A stretch of DNA of 64,000 nt from Papaver somniferum (GCF_003573695.1 NC_039363.1:166796747-166860746); one strand, 5' to 3'. Shown: positions 10,218 to 21,599, counted from the stretch's first letter. Notes: generated by a model not told the origin, from the sequence alone. Program-made: numbers and translations.

Positions 10218-10586
10218 GGTCTCACCTATTTCAACCAAAGACAAGTTTTGGTCAGGAGAATACAACACTCAGAAATCACCTGTTATCTTCCCACATTGCT
10301 AACGTTTCACTTTGTGATACAAGTCGTCAAACAACTACTCTTCCAGAATCAACTATTCTGGTCTCAACTCTATTCACTTCCCTCCCTAAGACCAAGGCTT
10401 CCCCTTCACTTTGTAACCGAAGCAAGTTTGGAACGGCCATTTCTTGGTTTAGGCCGGATTTGTACAGATTGATCTCTCGAATCAAAGTACTCCCTTGTAG
10501 TACAATGTTTAGGGTTTAGACTCATTTCTCACCCACACACTCGAAATTACCGAAATAAGCAGAAACTGTTTTCACCCTCAAACAAT

Positions 10587-10604
10587 TGGCGATCACAGTA
10601 GGAG
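10587..10604 (+). promoter_or_regulatory. Primer-binding site (tRNA-Arg type)
   Basis: TGGCGATCACAGTAGGAG begins 2 nt after the LTR end. It agrees at about 16 of 18 positions with the reverse complement of the 3' end of a plant tRNA-Arg (TGGCGACCACAGTGGGAG as I recall it). tRNA-Arg priming is characteristic of Ogre/Tat elements. Confidence 0.7.
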
Positions 10605-10669
10605 ATCAGTCTCTCGGTTACAATATCAACTTATAGATTTCAATTTCGTCTTTTAATTCCAAACTCAAT

Positions 10670-12136
10670 ATGGTAGAACTTAGATCCGGGTCAGCAATGA
10701 ACCCTGGAACACCAGCGCGGAAACCTTCCCTGTTGCTAACACTCCTCCCAGCGGCATTAACACGCCGCCTACAAACCCAGCAGCATGGAAAACGCTTCTT
10801 CAGTTCTTACACTTCCAATCACCAGGGCCAGAGCTGCTGCCACCCCTAACGCTTCTACGCCGCCTACCAATCCCAGTAACACAGAAAGTGCTCCTTCAGG
10901 TGTTACACCACCAGTCACCAGGGCCAGAGCTGCTACTGCCGCCCCTTATATTTCATCGGGTATGGCGCCTCCGACCATCACTAGGACTACAATTACTCCA
11001 CCATCACGACGAGAAACTGGAGGAGCCAGAGGAAGCCGCCCCTACCTCACCATTGTTGATTTGATGGAAAGACAGGAGGTTCTTGCTAGAGACCAGACGG
11101 ACATGGCCTCGATTCAGAAAGAAGTACTTGTCTTTCTCAAGACCCTAACGGAGCGTCCACCACATGAGCCGCGCCATCCAGAATCGATGAGGAACACCTC
11201 CAATACCCCTGGCGCCGGCATCTCAGCAGGGCATACCTTTGTAGACGAAGAAACGCACGCTAAAACCCCATTGGAGAAAAATAAACCGTCCAATTTCGTC
11301 ACACAAGAAGATTTAGAGCAACTTCTTAGGAATCGAATCAAAAGTGATGATGTAGACATGCAAAAGCATCAACCCCATTATCCGCCTGAAATACAAAAAT
11401 TCCTCTTCCAAGAGGATACGCTTCTCCTCAATTCACCTTATACGACGGCACCGGGAATGCACGTGAACACATCTCTCGATTCCTGGAGTCCCTAGGAGAA
11501 CACGAATACAACCACGTCCTCCGTCTGAGGGAGTTTTCGAAGTCGCTTACCGGAAGAGCATACACGTGGTACAACAACATCACACCAAACAACATCTCCA
11601 ACTGGGGTGACATGGTTACATCTTTCTACAAAAAGTACTTCTTCGTGACTGAGCAGGTCACCTTCTCGGATCTAGTAAGGATGTTCCAACGAGATAACGA
11701 ACATCCAAATGATTTTGTCAAGAGATTCATGGTTCAAGCGCTAGACTGTCAGGACCCAAACGTGACCGAACATCAATTGGTGAATTCCTGCATCAACGGT
11801 ATGTCTCCCATCCATCGCGCCTTACTAGAGTACCTGCTGTTCCAGACGTTCTCCGAACTTCATGAAGCTTCCAAAAGATCGTCCATGATGGCACCAACGT
11901 TGTTAGAAAGAACCAGGCCAATTAGAAGCGAGGACGTACGCGAAACTCGAGGAGGTAGACGTATCGTCAACAAGCAATACAACACTGGTCCCTCCTCTGT
12001 GAGCGTAGTGGACGAAGGAGGGAAAAGGAAGTCCCCAGTGGCAGATCAACAACCTAAGCGCGCGACAACAGCACAACGAGCGGCTCCGCCATGGAGAGCC
12101 GCCGCCAAGTCTCCCATGCATCGTCATGAAGCTTAA
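10670..12136 (+). pseudogene. gag of the Tat-like element (frameshifted)
   Basis: A likely original start is the ATG at 10670. A frameshift near 10710-10785 leads into a Pro/Thr/Ala-rich N-terminus (repeated PPTNPSNT and TRARAA words), then a helical region (LTIVDLMERQEVLARDQTDM). A second frameshift near 11430 is needed to reach the core: LYDGTGNAREHISRFLESL, LREFSKSLTGRAYTWYNNI, SFYKKYFFV and FVKRFMVQALDCQDP. These are the hallmarks of retrotransposon Gag (capsid) with the W-Y motif. The frame ends at TAA 12136 after a basic tail. At least two frameshifts make it non-functional. Confidence 0.85.
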
Positions 12137-12540
12137 GAAAATGCCCTGGATTTCCCGTTCCCGATCGAAGAAGTGATCGAACTCTTAGAGGCATGGATCT
12201 AGGATGATGTCATCAGACTCCACCCCCCATACGCCCACCGACCGAGGCAGATACGGAGCACCCCAAATACTGCCGCTATCACCGGTTTGTTCACCACCCG
12301 ACCAGCGACTGCAACAGACTAAAGCATATCTTCAAGGAGAAGGTAGAGGCGAGGGAACTTCAGCTGGGAAATGAGGGAGTGCATAGAGATCCCCTTCCAG
12401 TCAGAATTTGCGGAATCTCTGAGGACTCCGTACACGAAACTGTACAATCCATGATGCAGCATGTGTGCTAAATTCTCTACCTTTCTAAGACGCAGCGTCA
12501 ACACATATTCACGGCCCTCAATCGTGTTGTGTCGGGAAAA
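12137..12540 (+). pseudogene. Gag/pol junction relic with C/H zinc-binding motif
   Basis: After the gag stop the sequence still reads as Tat-type polyprotein in changing frames. Around 12259-12400 it encodes HPKYCRYHRFVHHPTSDC followed by a helical segment. The C-x3-H-x4/5-H-x4-C spacing is the atypical zinc-binding motif found after Gag in Tat/Ogre elements. Stops before (12198) and after (12468) show decay. Confidence 0.65.
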
Positions 12541-12649
12541 CGAATTTTTCCGATCATGAAAGCTACGCCAGAAGCCCCGACTCTTTTAGGGGACAACACT
12601 GAAAACACAATTGGGGTCTGCTAACCAAGGCCTATCTAAGGGTCACTGA

Positions 12650-13483
12650 ACTCGACAACAATTTAATCGATGCAGCCTCTGACTTCAATATCGTTACCAT
12701 CAAGACCCTGAGAGTTGCGGGAATTTTGAAGCAAGAGGATACCCACTCCCCATCTGTGGTCAAGAATTCAGAAGGAAAAGCGATGAACGCATACATCTAC
12801 ATTAGCCTCGAAATCAAGATGGGAGATGCTATAACACGTGGAAAATTCCACATTGTCAAAGAACTTTCAAGTTATGACATGATCTTGGGGCGTTCTTGGG
12901 TATTCGACAACAAAGGAAAACTGGGAGCATCCCCTCTGCCAATGTCAATGACCGAAAGATTTTCCAACAAGTCGTCCAACCTGCTGACGTACCAACAACT
13001 TACCAATGGGACTCGATTACCCGAGGAAAGCCTGTCCGCGCTCGCTTATAGATCCCAAACACAAGTAAGTCTGGTCAAGCAACTTTCTCTGCAACCAGTC
13101 ACTTCTTCTCTTAACCCGTCGTGGGGACTCGATCTGATTATCAACACGGAAACATTTAAGAGATGTGAGTGGGGTGATGGACCCTTTAAACGCTTTACCA
13201 AGAATTTGGAAACTGCAGTCAAAGATGATGGGACCAAGAGTCAAAAGGTTACACAACACTCAAACTCGTTTCAAATTGGAGACGTGGTAGTCAAGGCGAC
13301 CTCATTTCAAGTCAGAAACATAACAGTAAGGATGGTTGTTCGAACTGGTTCACCCGAAGAAAGGGAAGATGAGCCATATCTGGTGGTAGACATCTCTTAG
13401 GAGGTTACTGCAAACTCATCAATGCTGATAAATTGGAAGGCGTGAAGATTCACTCACGATGGCTCAAGCACTTCAATACCTAA
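12650..13483 (+). pseudogene. Protease relic fused to integrase C-terminus
   Basis: The first part (about 12660-12910) resembles the second half of a retroviral-type aspartic protease and ends in SSYDMILGRSWV; the catalytic N-terminal half is not recognisable. After a short linker the frame reads as the tail of a Ty3 integrase: FQIGDVVVKATSFQVRN then EDEPYLVVDIS. A 1-nt shift at 13400 continues it as GGYCKLINADKLEG and SRWLKHFNT to TAA 13481-13483. Everything between (reverse transcriptase, RNase H, zinc finger and integrase core, normally about 3 kb) is missing. This is an internal deletion, and the spliced frame remains open across the join for over 200 codons. Confidence 0.75.
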
Positions 13484-14092
13484 AGCGCTGCGTTACTTTC
13501 TCCTCCACCATTTTTTTCCATTTGGTATTTCCTTCAGCTATTTCCTTTTCCACTTAATATTTGTATTTCCTCCAAGATGAATCAACCGGTTGCATTTTCA
13601 ATTGGGGTTTCGATTCCTATTCAAAACTCATACCTTTCCTTTCTAACGAGTCTCCTGAATCTCAAAGGAAAAACACTAAATAAATCCCGAATCATCAGGA
13701 AACCAGTACCCATCAAATCACGAGAAGAAAAGCCGAAGCCCTGCAAAAAATAATTTACCCGAAACTTTGAAGGGAAGAATGTACAAGGAATCATCAGACG
13801 ACAGGAAAGGTATGGAATATCAAACAACTTATTTTGATGAAGGCTTTGGACCCTTTAGAAAAAGAGGTTTTATTCAAAGAATCTAAATAAGCGGGATGTT
13901 CTTTGGCGAAACCCTAACTTCGCCATAGATACAAAGAAGATAAAAATGAGTCTGTGAAACATCAAAGTGGCTACATGCCAAAGAGAAACGACAAAAAGGG
14001 AAATGTTCATCAGATGCCCGGATTACCAACGCCTCTGTCAGAGCCCTTTCAAGCACTTTCCACAACAATCTTTCGGACAACAAATGTTCCAT
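13484..14092 (+). other. Non-coding internal region of the Tat-like element
   Basis: Between the integrase tail and the antisense ORF. T-rich at 13500-13560, then sequence without recognisable coding content; short open frames of under 70 codons only. Confidence 0.5.
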
Positions 14093-14730
14093 TCAGAAGC
14101 CGTCTCCGACATCCCACCCGGAAACCACCTCAGCAGCAACAGTTTTCGCCTCCTGTCCAACACCCACTTCGACAACCGTCTCATCATATGCCACCACAGC
14201 TTCTCCAACGTCCCTGACAACAGTTTTGGCGTCCACTCCAAAAGCTGCTTCAGTTTCGTCAACCACAGCGGCGTATTCCTCGAAAGCTTTTTCAGCGGGC
14301 TTTCGAGGGTGTCCCGGTTCATCCACATCAGAATAAAGGATTATGACACCGTCTCGGGCAGGGAAATTAAGCTGGCTCTCCGATAGAAGTTTCACAGACT
14401 CAGTCTTCCGCCGTTCAACCGAGAGGCGAGTTGTTCAGCCCTAGCGCTGGGCTGTGAAGAAGTTTCGTTACCGTGAGGTATCTCAACACGCTGGGATGCT
14501 TCATCATCTCCCCGCTTTTCCTCCATGTCCACCAGAGTCATGAAAGCCTGAGCATGCATCTGCACTCCACATAAATAGGTGAAAGGCATGCCCTGAAGCA
14601 TTTCGCCAGCTTCACGAAACAGAGAATTAATTCTTCCCAATGCCTCATCATGAGAAGAAAAACAGTTTTCGTCGATCCCAAAGCTTCTCTCCGAAGAGTC
14701 AGAGGAACGGTTGTCACTGGAAGATCCCAT
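14093..14730 (-). CDS. Antisense ORF of the Tat-like element (possibly frameshifted; function unknown)
   Basis: The minus-strand frame starts at ATG 14728-14730 with a Ser-rich N-terminus (MGSSSDNRSSDSSERSFG), a probably helical middle (HDEALGRINSLFREAGEML, then GMPFTYLCGVQMHAQAFMTL) and a polar end. It stops at TGA 14392-14394. A second frame overlaps this stop by 1 nt and stays open for another 100 codons to 14093, rich in Val, Glu and Asp, so the original product may have been about 210 residues with one frameshift. Antisense ORFs between integrase and the 3' LTR are a known feature of Tat/Ogre-group elements (e.g. Grande, Retand), with unclear role. I cannot assign a domain. An alternative is a chance frame in GC-balanced DNA, but its position argues against that. 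Confidence 0.5.
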
Positions 14731-15751
14731 TATCTACCACAGGATCAAAAGATGGGATAAGTTCTCACCCTATTTGCACCAGCAATCTGCATGAACAAGA
14801 AAACAGAGTTAGGAACCAAGAGAAAGCACGAGACGATACATGTAATGAGGATAAACGTGATTTCAAGACGATCTGTACGAACGAAGGATTCAAGATCGCC
14901 TCTTATATTCAGCAGAGCGATGAAATCCGAAAAAGGAATACTTTCTACCAGTCATGAATTAAGGCGTGATATCGGCTGGAAAAGATATTTCTCTATGAGA
15001 GTCAATTAGGGTTTGATAAAAAAAAAACGCGGAAGTACGTGTTTGGAACATGCTGGCCTGCGTTATCGCTACTACTCTACTGCCAGCCCCGGAACTTGGA
15101 AACAAAACCGGAGATATAATATGAGGAGGAGAAGCTAACTATTTTCATATGGACATGATACTTTGGGATATGAATAAGGAAAGGATTTCCTACCCGAGCC
15201 ACGCATGGAAAGAGGCAACCGAACCAGCAAGAGACTCCAACAGTCCGCGCCACGTAGAGCCAACAGCGCACGCCACGCTAAATCTAAGCTAGCATCCACG
15301 CCAAGCCGGCGCTGTGCCAAACCAATAGTCCGCACCACTCCAAATCCAAGCCGATCTAATGCTAACTGCTCATTCCAAGCCAATCCAATGCTAGCGGCTC
15401 CACTTAACGCCGAATATATGCCGACGGCTCCGTCCTACATTCTCAAGTCTAACCCGGATGGCGCACAACCATTCCGAGCCGATGCCAGCATTCCAGGCCA
15501 ATGCCAATATTCTGCAACTCAACCAGCAACCACCTCTACCACTCCGCGACCTAGCTAGCAGCATCACGAGCAGAATCTACGCAAAGCCACCGACACAAGA
15601 ATCACGAATTCTCCTTACCTCCCAAAAAAGGTTAGACGGATCTTCCTGACCATCTCTTCATGACTTGCCGTTTCGATTTTGTCATTGTCTGTCACCATCT
15701 TATGCTTACCTCGCAACAAAGCCCCTGTTCCGAGCTAAGAAGGTAACTTAA
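14731..15751 (+). other. Internal non-coding region before the 3' LTR
   Basis: No recognisable protein. 15205-15560 is C-rich with recurring GCCAATCC/CCAAGCC words (GCCAACAGC, CCAAGCCGG, CCAATGCTA), suggesting a degenerate short tandem repeat. The stretch just before the LTR (GAGCTAAGAAGGTAACTTA) is the expected place of the polypurine tract, but is a poor match. Confidence 0.5.
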
Positions 15752-15974
15752 TATTGATGGTGGTTTTTAGCTTAGGGTTAAAATCGTAAAACCTTAGTCA
15801 AACAGTGATGGCACACTTGAGTAATAATGTCGCCACTAGCACATTTATTGAACCATTCAACATGACTGCGTAAAATTACCGGGGTACCTTTTTTATGTAT
15901 ATGCCATGCTCCACGGCAGAGCCCTCGGTACTGATTGGCATCATCTATACACATTCCAGCCACGCATGCTAGCC

Positions 15975-16510
15975 AAACGTTCCAATGGCATGCCATGCCA
16001 GCAACATCTCTGCGCCAAAGGCATGCCAACCATGCCAGCCGTACTACCGTGCCAATGGCATGTCATGCCAGCCACATCTCAGCGCCAAAGGCATGCCGAC
16101 CATGCCAGCCGCACTACCGTGCCAATGGCATTCCATGCCAGCCACATCTCCGCGCCAAAGGCATGCCAACCATGCCAGCCGCACCACCGTGCCAATGGCA
16201 TGCCATGCCAGCCACATCTACGTACCAAAAGCATGCCAACCATGCCAGCCGCACCACCGTTCCAGTGGCATGCCATGCCAGCTACATCTCCGCGCCAAAG
16301 GCATGCCAACCATGCCAACCGCACCACTGTGCCAATGGCATGCCGTGCCAGCCATATTTCCGCGCCAAAGGCATGCCGACCATGCCAGCCGCACCATCGT
16401 GCCAATGGCATACCATGCCAGCCACATCTTCGTGCCAAAGGCATGCCGACCATGCCAGCCGCACCACAGTGCCAATGGCATACCATGCCAGCCACATCTA
16501 CGCGTCAAAG
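15975..16510. repeat. 70-bp tandem array in the 3' LTR
   Basis: About 7.5 units of the same 70-bp sequence as at 6863-7590 (CATGCCAGCCGCACCACCGT, CCAATGGCATGCCATGCCAG). Units differ at scattered positions such as GCACTACCGT or GCACCATCGT. Confidence 0.95.
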
Positions 16511-17790
16511 CCATGCCGGGCCTACCACATGCCGCTGGCTGCCAAACGAAGGGTTTAAAAAATCAACAACTACCCTTCCAACTAAGATGCAGATCTCAGC
16601 CGTCCAAGTTCGCCACCTAACGCATGGCAACTTCCGTACTAAGGCCAAACATCACGGTTTTTCCAAAACCCTAATTTTGGCCGCACCTAAAAGATGCCAA
16701 ATCCATGCCGGCCTTACCACATGCCGCTGGCTGCCAAATGAAGGGTTGCAACAATCAACAACTACCCTTCCATGTGAGATGCAGATCTCAACAGTCCAAG
16801 TTCGCCACCTAACACATGGAAACTTCCGGCCCAAGGCCAAACATCACGGTTTTTCCAAAACCCTAATTTTTGTCGCGCCCAAAATATTCCAAAGCCATGC
16901 CGTCCCTACCACATGTTGTTGGCTGCCAAACGAAAGGTTGCAACAATCAACGTCTACCCTTCCATCTGAGATGCAGATCTCAGCCGTCCAATTTTGCCAC
17001 CTAACGCATGGAAACTTCCGGCCTAAGGCTGAACATCACGATTTTTCCAAAACCCTAATTTTGGCCGCGCTTAAAAGATGCCAAAGCCATGCCGGCCCTA
17101 CCACATGCCGCTGGATGCCAAACGAAGGGTTGCAACAATCAATGGCTACCCTTCCATCTGAGATGCAGATCTCATCCGTCCAAGTTCGCCAACTAATGCA
17201 TGGAAACTTTCGGCCCTAGGCTAAACATTACGGTTTTGCCAAAACCCTAATTTTTGCCGCGCCTCAATATGCCAAAGCCATGCCGTCCCTACCACATGTC
17301 GCTGGCTGCCAAACGAAGGGTTGCAACAATCAACGGCTAACCTTCCATCTGAGATGCAGATCTCAGCCTTCCAAGTTTGCCACTTAACGCATGGCAACTT
17401 CCGGCCCAATAGGAAACATCACGGTTTTGCCAAAACCCTAATTTTGGCCGCGCCTAAAATATGCCAAAGCCATGCCGGCTCTACCACATGCCGCTGACTG
17501 CCAAACGGAGGGTTACAACAATCAACGGCTACCCTTCCATCTGAGATGCATATCTCAGCCGTCCAAGTTCGCCACCTAACGCATGGCAACTTCCGGCCCA
17601 AGGCCAAACATCACATCTTTGCCAAAACCCTAATTTTGGCCGCGCCTAAAATATGCCAAAGCCTTGCCGGCCCCACCACATGTCGTTGGCTGCAAAATGA
17701 AGGGTTGCAACAATCAATGGCTACCCTTCCATATGAGATTCAGATCTCAGCCGTCCAAGTTCCCACCTAACGCATGGCAACTTCCGGCCC
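16511..17790. repeat. 192-bp tandem array in the 3' LTR
   Basis: About 6-7 units of the 192-bp sequence. In contrast to the 5' copy I do not see a clear two-type alternation here. The last unit is truncated (TTCCCACCTAACGC at about 17760) and is followed by diverged remnants to about 18000. Confidence 0.93.
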
Positions 17791-18623
17791 AAGGCCAAAA
17801 AGTTCCCACCGAACGCATGGCAACTTTTTGCCCAATGCCAAGCCCTAATTTTGGCCGCACCTAAACTATGCCGAAACCCTAGTTTTGGCCGCGCCTAAAC
17901 TACGCCAAAATCCTAGCTCGGTCGCGCCTAAACCATGCCACTAGCTGCAAACGAAGGGTTGCAAAAATCAACGACCACCCTTCCTCCTGAGATATACGAA
18001 TCTCAGCAATACAAACTTTCCACCAAATGATTTGTGGCAATCTCTTGGCCATGGCGCCAATTCTTGGCCCCGACGCCAAAACCCTAATTTGGCCTTGCCA
18101 AGAACATGCAAGTGCTGCAACCATGCCGCTGGTTTCCAAACGAAGGGTTGCAACAATCTACGGATACCCTTCCTCATGAGATGCAGATCTTATCCGTACA
18201 AACGCGCCACCAAACGACTCGTGGCAATGTCTTGGCTGCGATGCTAACTCTTGGTCACGACACCAACATGGATACGATGCATATTCTTTGGTCACGACAC
18301 CAACTTGGATACAAACGCAAAATCCTTTGGCCACCCCACACGTAGAAATATGCTACATGTTTTCCATGAAAACACTCGAACATCAAAACATGTCACAAAC
18401 TGGGGGATGCTTATCCGGGTATTGGTCTGGCGGTTTACAGCGTGTGGCGTACACTACGCCCGTTACAGGAAAATGTCATAAGTATGAGGCGGTTAGTAAA
18501 TAAAAGAAGTAATGATGAAACTTTTCCTTCATTATGGAAACATAAATTCCAGGCGTTACGTGTTACCATTTACTCAACCGTTTCCACTTCTTACGAAACC
18601 AAGGTACGTTTCGTTGCGACTTG

Positions 18624-18631
18624 TATAAATA
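18624..18631 (+). promoter_or_regulatory. TATA box of the 3' LTR
   Basis: TATAAATA in the same context as in the 5' LTR; about 360 bp before the LTR end. It could fire outward into 19000 and beyond. Confidence 0.55.
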
Positions 18632-18994
18632 TGTCTCACCTATTTCCACCAAAGACAAGTTTTAGTCAGGAGAATACACACTCAGAAATCACCTGTTAGC
18701 TTCCCACATTGCTAACGTTTCACTTTCTGATACAAGTCATCAAACAACTACTCTTCCAGAATCAACTATTCTGGTCTCAACACTCTCTTCGCTTCCCTCC
18801 CTAAGACCAACCCTTCTCCTTCACTTTGTGACCGAAGCAAGTATGGAACGGCCATTTCTTGGTTTAGGCCGGATTTGTACAGATTGATCTCTCAAATCCC
18901 TTGCAGTACATTGTTTAAGGTTTAGACTCGTTTCTCACCACACACTCGAAATTACCGAAATCAGCAGAAACTGTTTTCACCCTCAAACATAGGT

Positions 18995-21057
18995 ACACAA
19001 GGTCTTTTTTGTTCTAAACTCCCATTTCAATCAGTGAAACATTCTTAAAAGACGACAATGGTTGTCTCACACAAACCATTAGCTTGTAAGAAATTTTCAA
19101 GTGATCGAATGATCAATACAAAAATTTCCGAGTCGACATCAAATGACTGTCTCACACAAATCATGTAAGATGTTTCAAGGAAATTTCCACATGATCATCT
19201 TTTCACTTATTATTTAGTTTCCAAAAAATAAATTTCTTTCAACTAAACTCGTCAAGAATAATGATGAACGTAGCTAAAGAAAAAAGCTTCCAACACATAT
19301 TTCGAGAAATAGATAAGCGAGTTAAAATCAACTCGAAATATCAAATGTGTATAATACGTAAGTCTATATAGTTATACGACTTTGTCTCAATAGGAGATAG
19401 AACAGAATAGACTTCTAAGTGATAGATAAGTTTTAGTCTCCACATAACTTTTGTTGATGAATTTCCTCCAAGATATCCTTAGTAGATCTTCGTCTTCAAT
19501 CGATGAACACCGTGAATTCTAAAGCTCAACTACACATTCTATCTTAATCCGAGACATAGCTATAAGTAGACTAGAAATCAAGACTTATAGTTTTGATCAC
19601 CTAAATTGACAAACAAGCTTGAGATAGCAATGCTTGCGAGTTCGACCGAGCATTGCTCTAAAAAACACTTCGGCTAAGAATTCTTTTTTGTTCCTAACTC
19701 TTCTCTGTATAGCCAAATGTTGAGTTCGCTTAAATCGCAAAATAATTTTCTTAACCGAACTTTACTTTGAAAACCTAGATGATGAGTTCAGTTAAGTAGC
19801 AGTTTTTTTTCTAACCAAATGAAGAGTTCGACAATGTTTTATAAACTTTGCGATCATGCCGAACTTACCACTTGTGTTTTTTTTTCGCATAATTCTAACA
19901 AAACTTCATCTATGAAACCTATGGAATCGAATAAACCGAACAACACTCTGTAAACCCCATCCTAAAAGTTCAGTTACCTATCATGGAATCTAGATAGCCG
20001 AAATTTGTAAAAGTCCATTAAATGTGGGTTCGGCTACCTGTGTTTGAAGATATAATAACCGAACTACACCAGCAGGTGATTCGGCTTCTTGTTCTTCAGA
20101 AGTTGTAGCCGAACTTGGTTGACCTAGCAAAATTTATTTAAAAGATTTTCAACTTTTCGAAACTTTTGACCAAATCAAGCAACATTAGCTAATTTTGAAG
20201 TTTACCTAAGTACCCAAAACATCATTCGGTTGGCCAAGTCAAGCAATATTCACCCGTCTTAAAAAAATTTCCTTCTTTTCCCAAGACCATCTTCTTCTTC
20301 TTCTCTTCCAATAATTCTTCTACTAAAAAAACAACTTATTTAACCTCACTAATCGCTCTAATTAACTTAGCATAATCACTAATTAACCATTATATTCCCA
20401 CCTTATTTTAATGATGATTTTTTTTATATTCCTATATTTCATTAATGACTAAAATTTTCCTTAAATCTTTGATAATCAATTTCTTATTCTCCATATCATA
20501 TTCTTTAAAAATTGTTATTTTGATCTGTCTTTTTTTTGAAGCATAATCTATATCATATTCTTTAAAGATTATTATTTTCACTTTTAAATTATTTTTTATT
20601 TGTCATTTCAATTAAAAATAAATAAATAAGAGCCAATACTAAATAAATATTTGATTTTAGTATATTTTTTTTATCCCAAATTATATCTATAATAAAAAAT
20701 AATTACTCAATACATATATCTAATTATGTTTAAATACGACAAAATAAAATAAAACTATATTTATATCTGTTTTTGTCATTTGTTACATCTACACTAAATG
20801 AATCTATATTTTATCAAACACAATTTAATCATTTTCTAAACCAGCTTTAGCTTTTGGTATATAGTTTCTCAAACGCTTAACTGTTTTTTTAGCGCAACAC
20901 AGTACAACAGAGGCAAGCAGAAAAGTCATGATGGACCTGTATGCACGTAAGGCCCATGATGGACCTGGGCTTTTTCTAGTACCCGACTTGAGGTTCGAGG
21001 TCCTCCCGCTCTTCTACTTCAAATAAATACTGTAGTATGAAGTTTCGGTTCTCTGTA
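18995..21057. other. AT-rich intergenic DNA with degenerate motif repeats
   Basis: No gene seen. From about 19620 to 20130 words like GTTCGGCTA, GAGTTCGGTTAAG, TAACCGAAC and TAGCCGAACTT recur every 40-70 bp in both orientations, a degraded array. 19000-19620 has a repeated-family look (GACAACCATTGTC-like words, GTCTCACACAAA twice) and may be a decayed retrotransposon LTR in minus orientation; I cannot prove this. 20380-20880 is extremely AT-rich. CATGATGGACCTG is duplicated at about 20927 and 20950. Confidence 0.45.
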
Positions 21058-21375
21058 CTACTCCCTTCGTTCTTTTTTAATAGGCCAGTTTCTATAAATA
21101 AAAGTTTCCAAAAAATAGGCCAGTTTCCTAATTGGGAAAGTCAAATGTTATTTTAATTTTTTGGGACCACTTTTCTCTTAACTTCTTTTGATGACAAGTG
21201 TCATGTGGACCACTTCACTTTACTTCTTTTGCTAACAAGTGTCATGGGGACCATTTCACTTCACTTTTTTTATTGACAAGTGTCATGAGGACCACTTTCA
21301 ATGATTAGTTCTCTTAATTTCCTTAAATTTCACTAAAAACAAAACTGGCCTATTAAAAAAGAACGAAGGGGGTAG
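21058..21375. mobile_element. Stowaway-like MITE 1
   Basis: Terminal inverted repeats of about 33 bp: the left end CTACTCCCTTCGTTCTTTTT runs on into AATAGGCCAGTTT, and the right end is its near-perfect reverse complement at 21342-21374. TA dinucleotides flank both ends. The interior repeats GACAAGTGTCATG.GGACCA about three times (21194, 21234, 21280). No coding capacity. Confidence 0.88.
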
Positions 21376-21599
21376 TATTCGGCCGGCGGAAGAAATTACT
21401 GATTTTCATCAGGTATAATTAATATGCTCTACTATTTTTGCTTTCTCTTGAGAGAACATCTTTTAAATTCATCATTTCGTTCCGAAAATCATTGTTTGGT
21501 TTTGATGTTTATTGCATTACCAAAGGTAAGATTAGGAAGCTAAGGATTTCTGTATGTTTTAAATCTCTATAATTCAGTTTGAATTCGTTGATTCATTTA
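21376..21599. other. Spacer between MITEs 1 and 2
   Basis: Unique AT-rich DNA without recognisable features. Confidence 0.4.

Larger units (their letters stand above)
236..10584 (+). repeat. 5' LTR of the Tat-like element (interrupted)
   Basis: Matches the 3' LTR at both ends: the start around 236-560 (shared GCTTAGGGTTAAAATCGT, GGTACC and CCCTCGGTACTGA words) and the end around 9960-10584 (GTATTGGTCTGG to CCTCAAACA). After removing the nested element and its duplicated target site, about 4.05 kb remain. The order is 325 bp unique leader, a 70-bp tandem array, a 192-bp tandem array, a diverged repeat zone (9460-9960), then the promoter and R/U5-like end. The LTR holds no coding gene; open frames in the arrays are by-products of repeat length. 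Confidence 0.87.
236..18989 (+). mobile_element. Non-autonomous Ty3/gypsy (Tat/Ogre-like) LTR retrotransposon with giant LTRs
   Basis: The element starts TGTTGATGG and ends CCTCAAACA, and is flanked by the identical pentamer TAGGT at 231-235 and 18990-18994, the expected 5-bp target duplication. The 5' LTR is 236-10584 and the 3' LTR 15752-18989, whose second base has mutated (TG to TA). The body (10585-15751) holds, in order, a primer-binding site like tRNA-Arg, broken gag, a C/H zinc-binding relic, a protease relic, the last part of integrase and an antisense ORF. Reverse transcriptase, RNase H and the integrase core are absent, so it could move only with enzymes supplied by a relative. A second element is nested in its 5' LTR. 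The Tat/Ogre assignment rests on the tRNA-Arg-type site, the zinc motif and the antisense ORF, known traits of that lineage; the exact clade is inference. Confidence 0.88.
15752..18989 (+). repeat. 3' LTR of the Tat-like element
   Basis: 3238 bp. It starts TATTGATGG (original TGTTGATGG) and ends CCTCAAACA. It has the same layout as the 5' LTR but fewer repeat units: about 7-8 copies of the 70-bp unit and 6-7 of the 192-bp unit. A 437-codon plus-strand frame (15906-17219) runs through both arrays and is a repeat by-product. The different copy numbers in the two LTRs show that the arrays changed after insertion, or were altered during replication. Confidence 0.88.

Noticed and set aside
10088..10519. 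143-codon frame in the LTR end
   Set aside because: Lies across the TATA/R/U5 region and is broken in the 3' LTR copy.
15906..17219. 437-codon plus-strand frame in the 3' LTR
   Set aside because: Runs through both tandem arrays of the LTR; same explanation, and not conserved as one frame in the 5' LTR.
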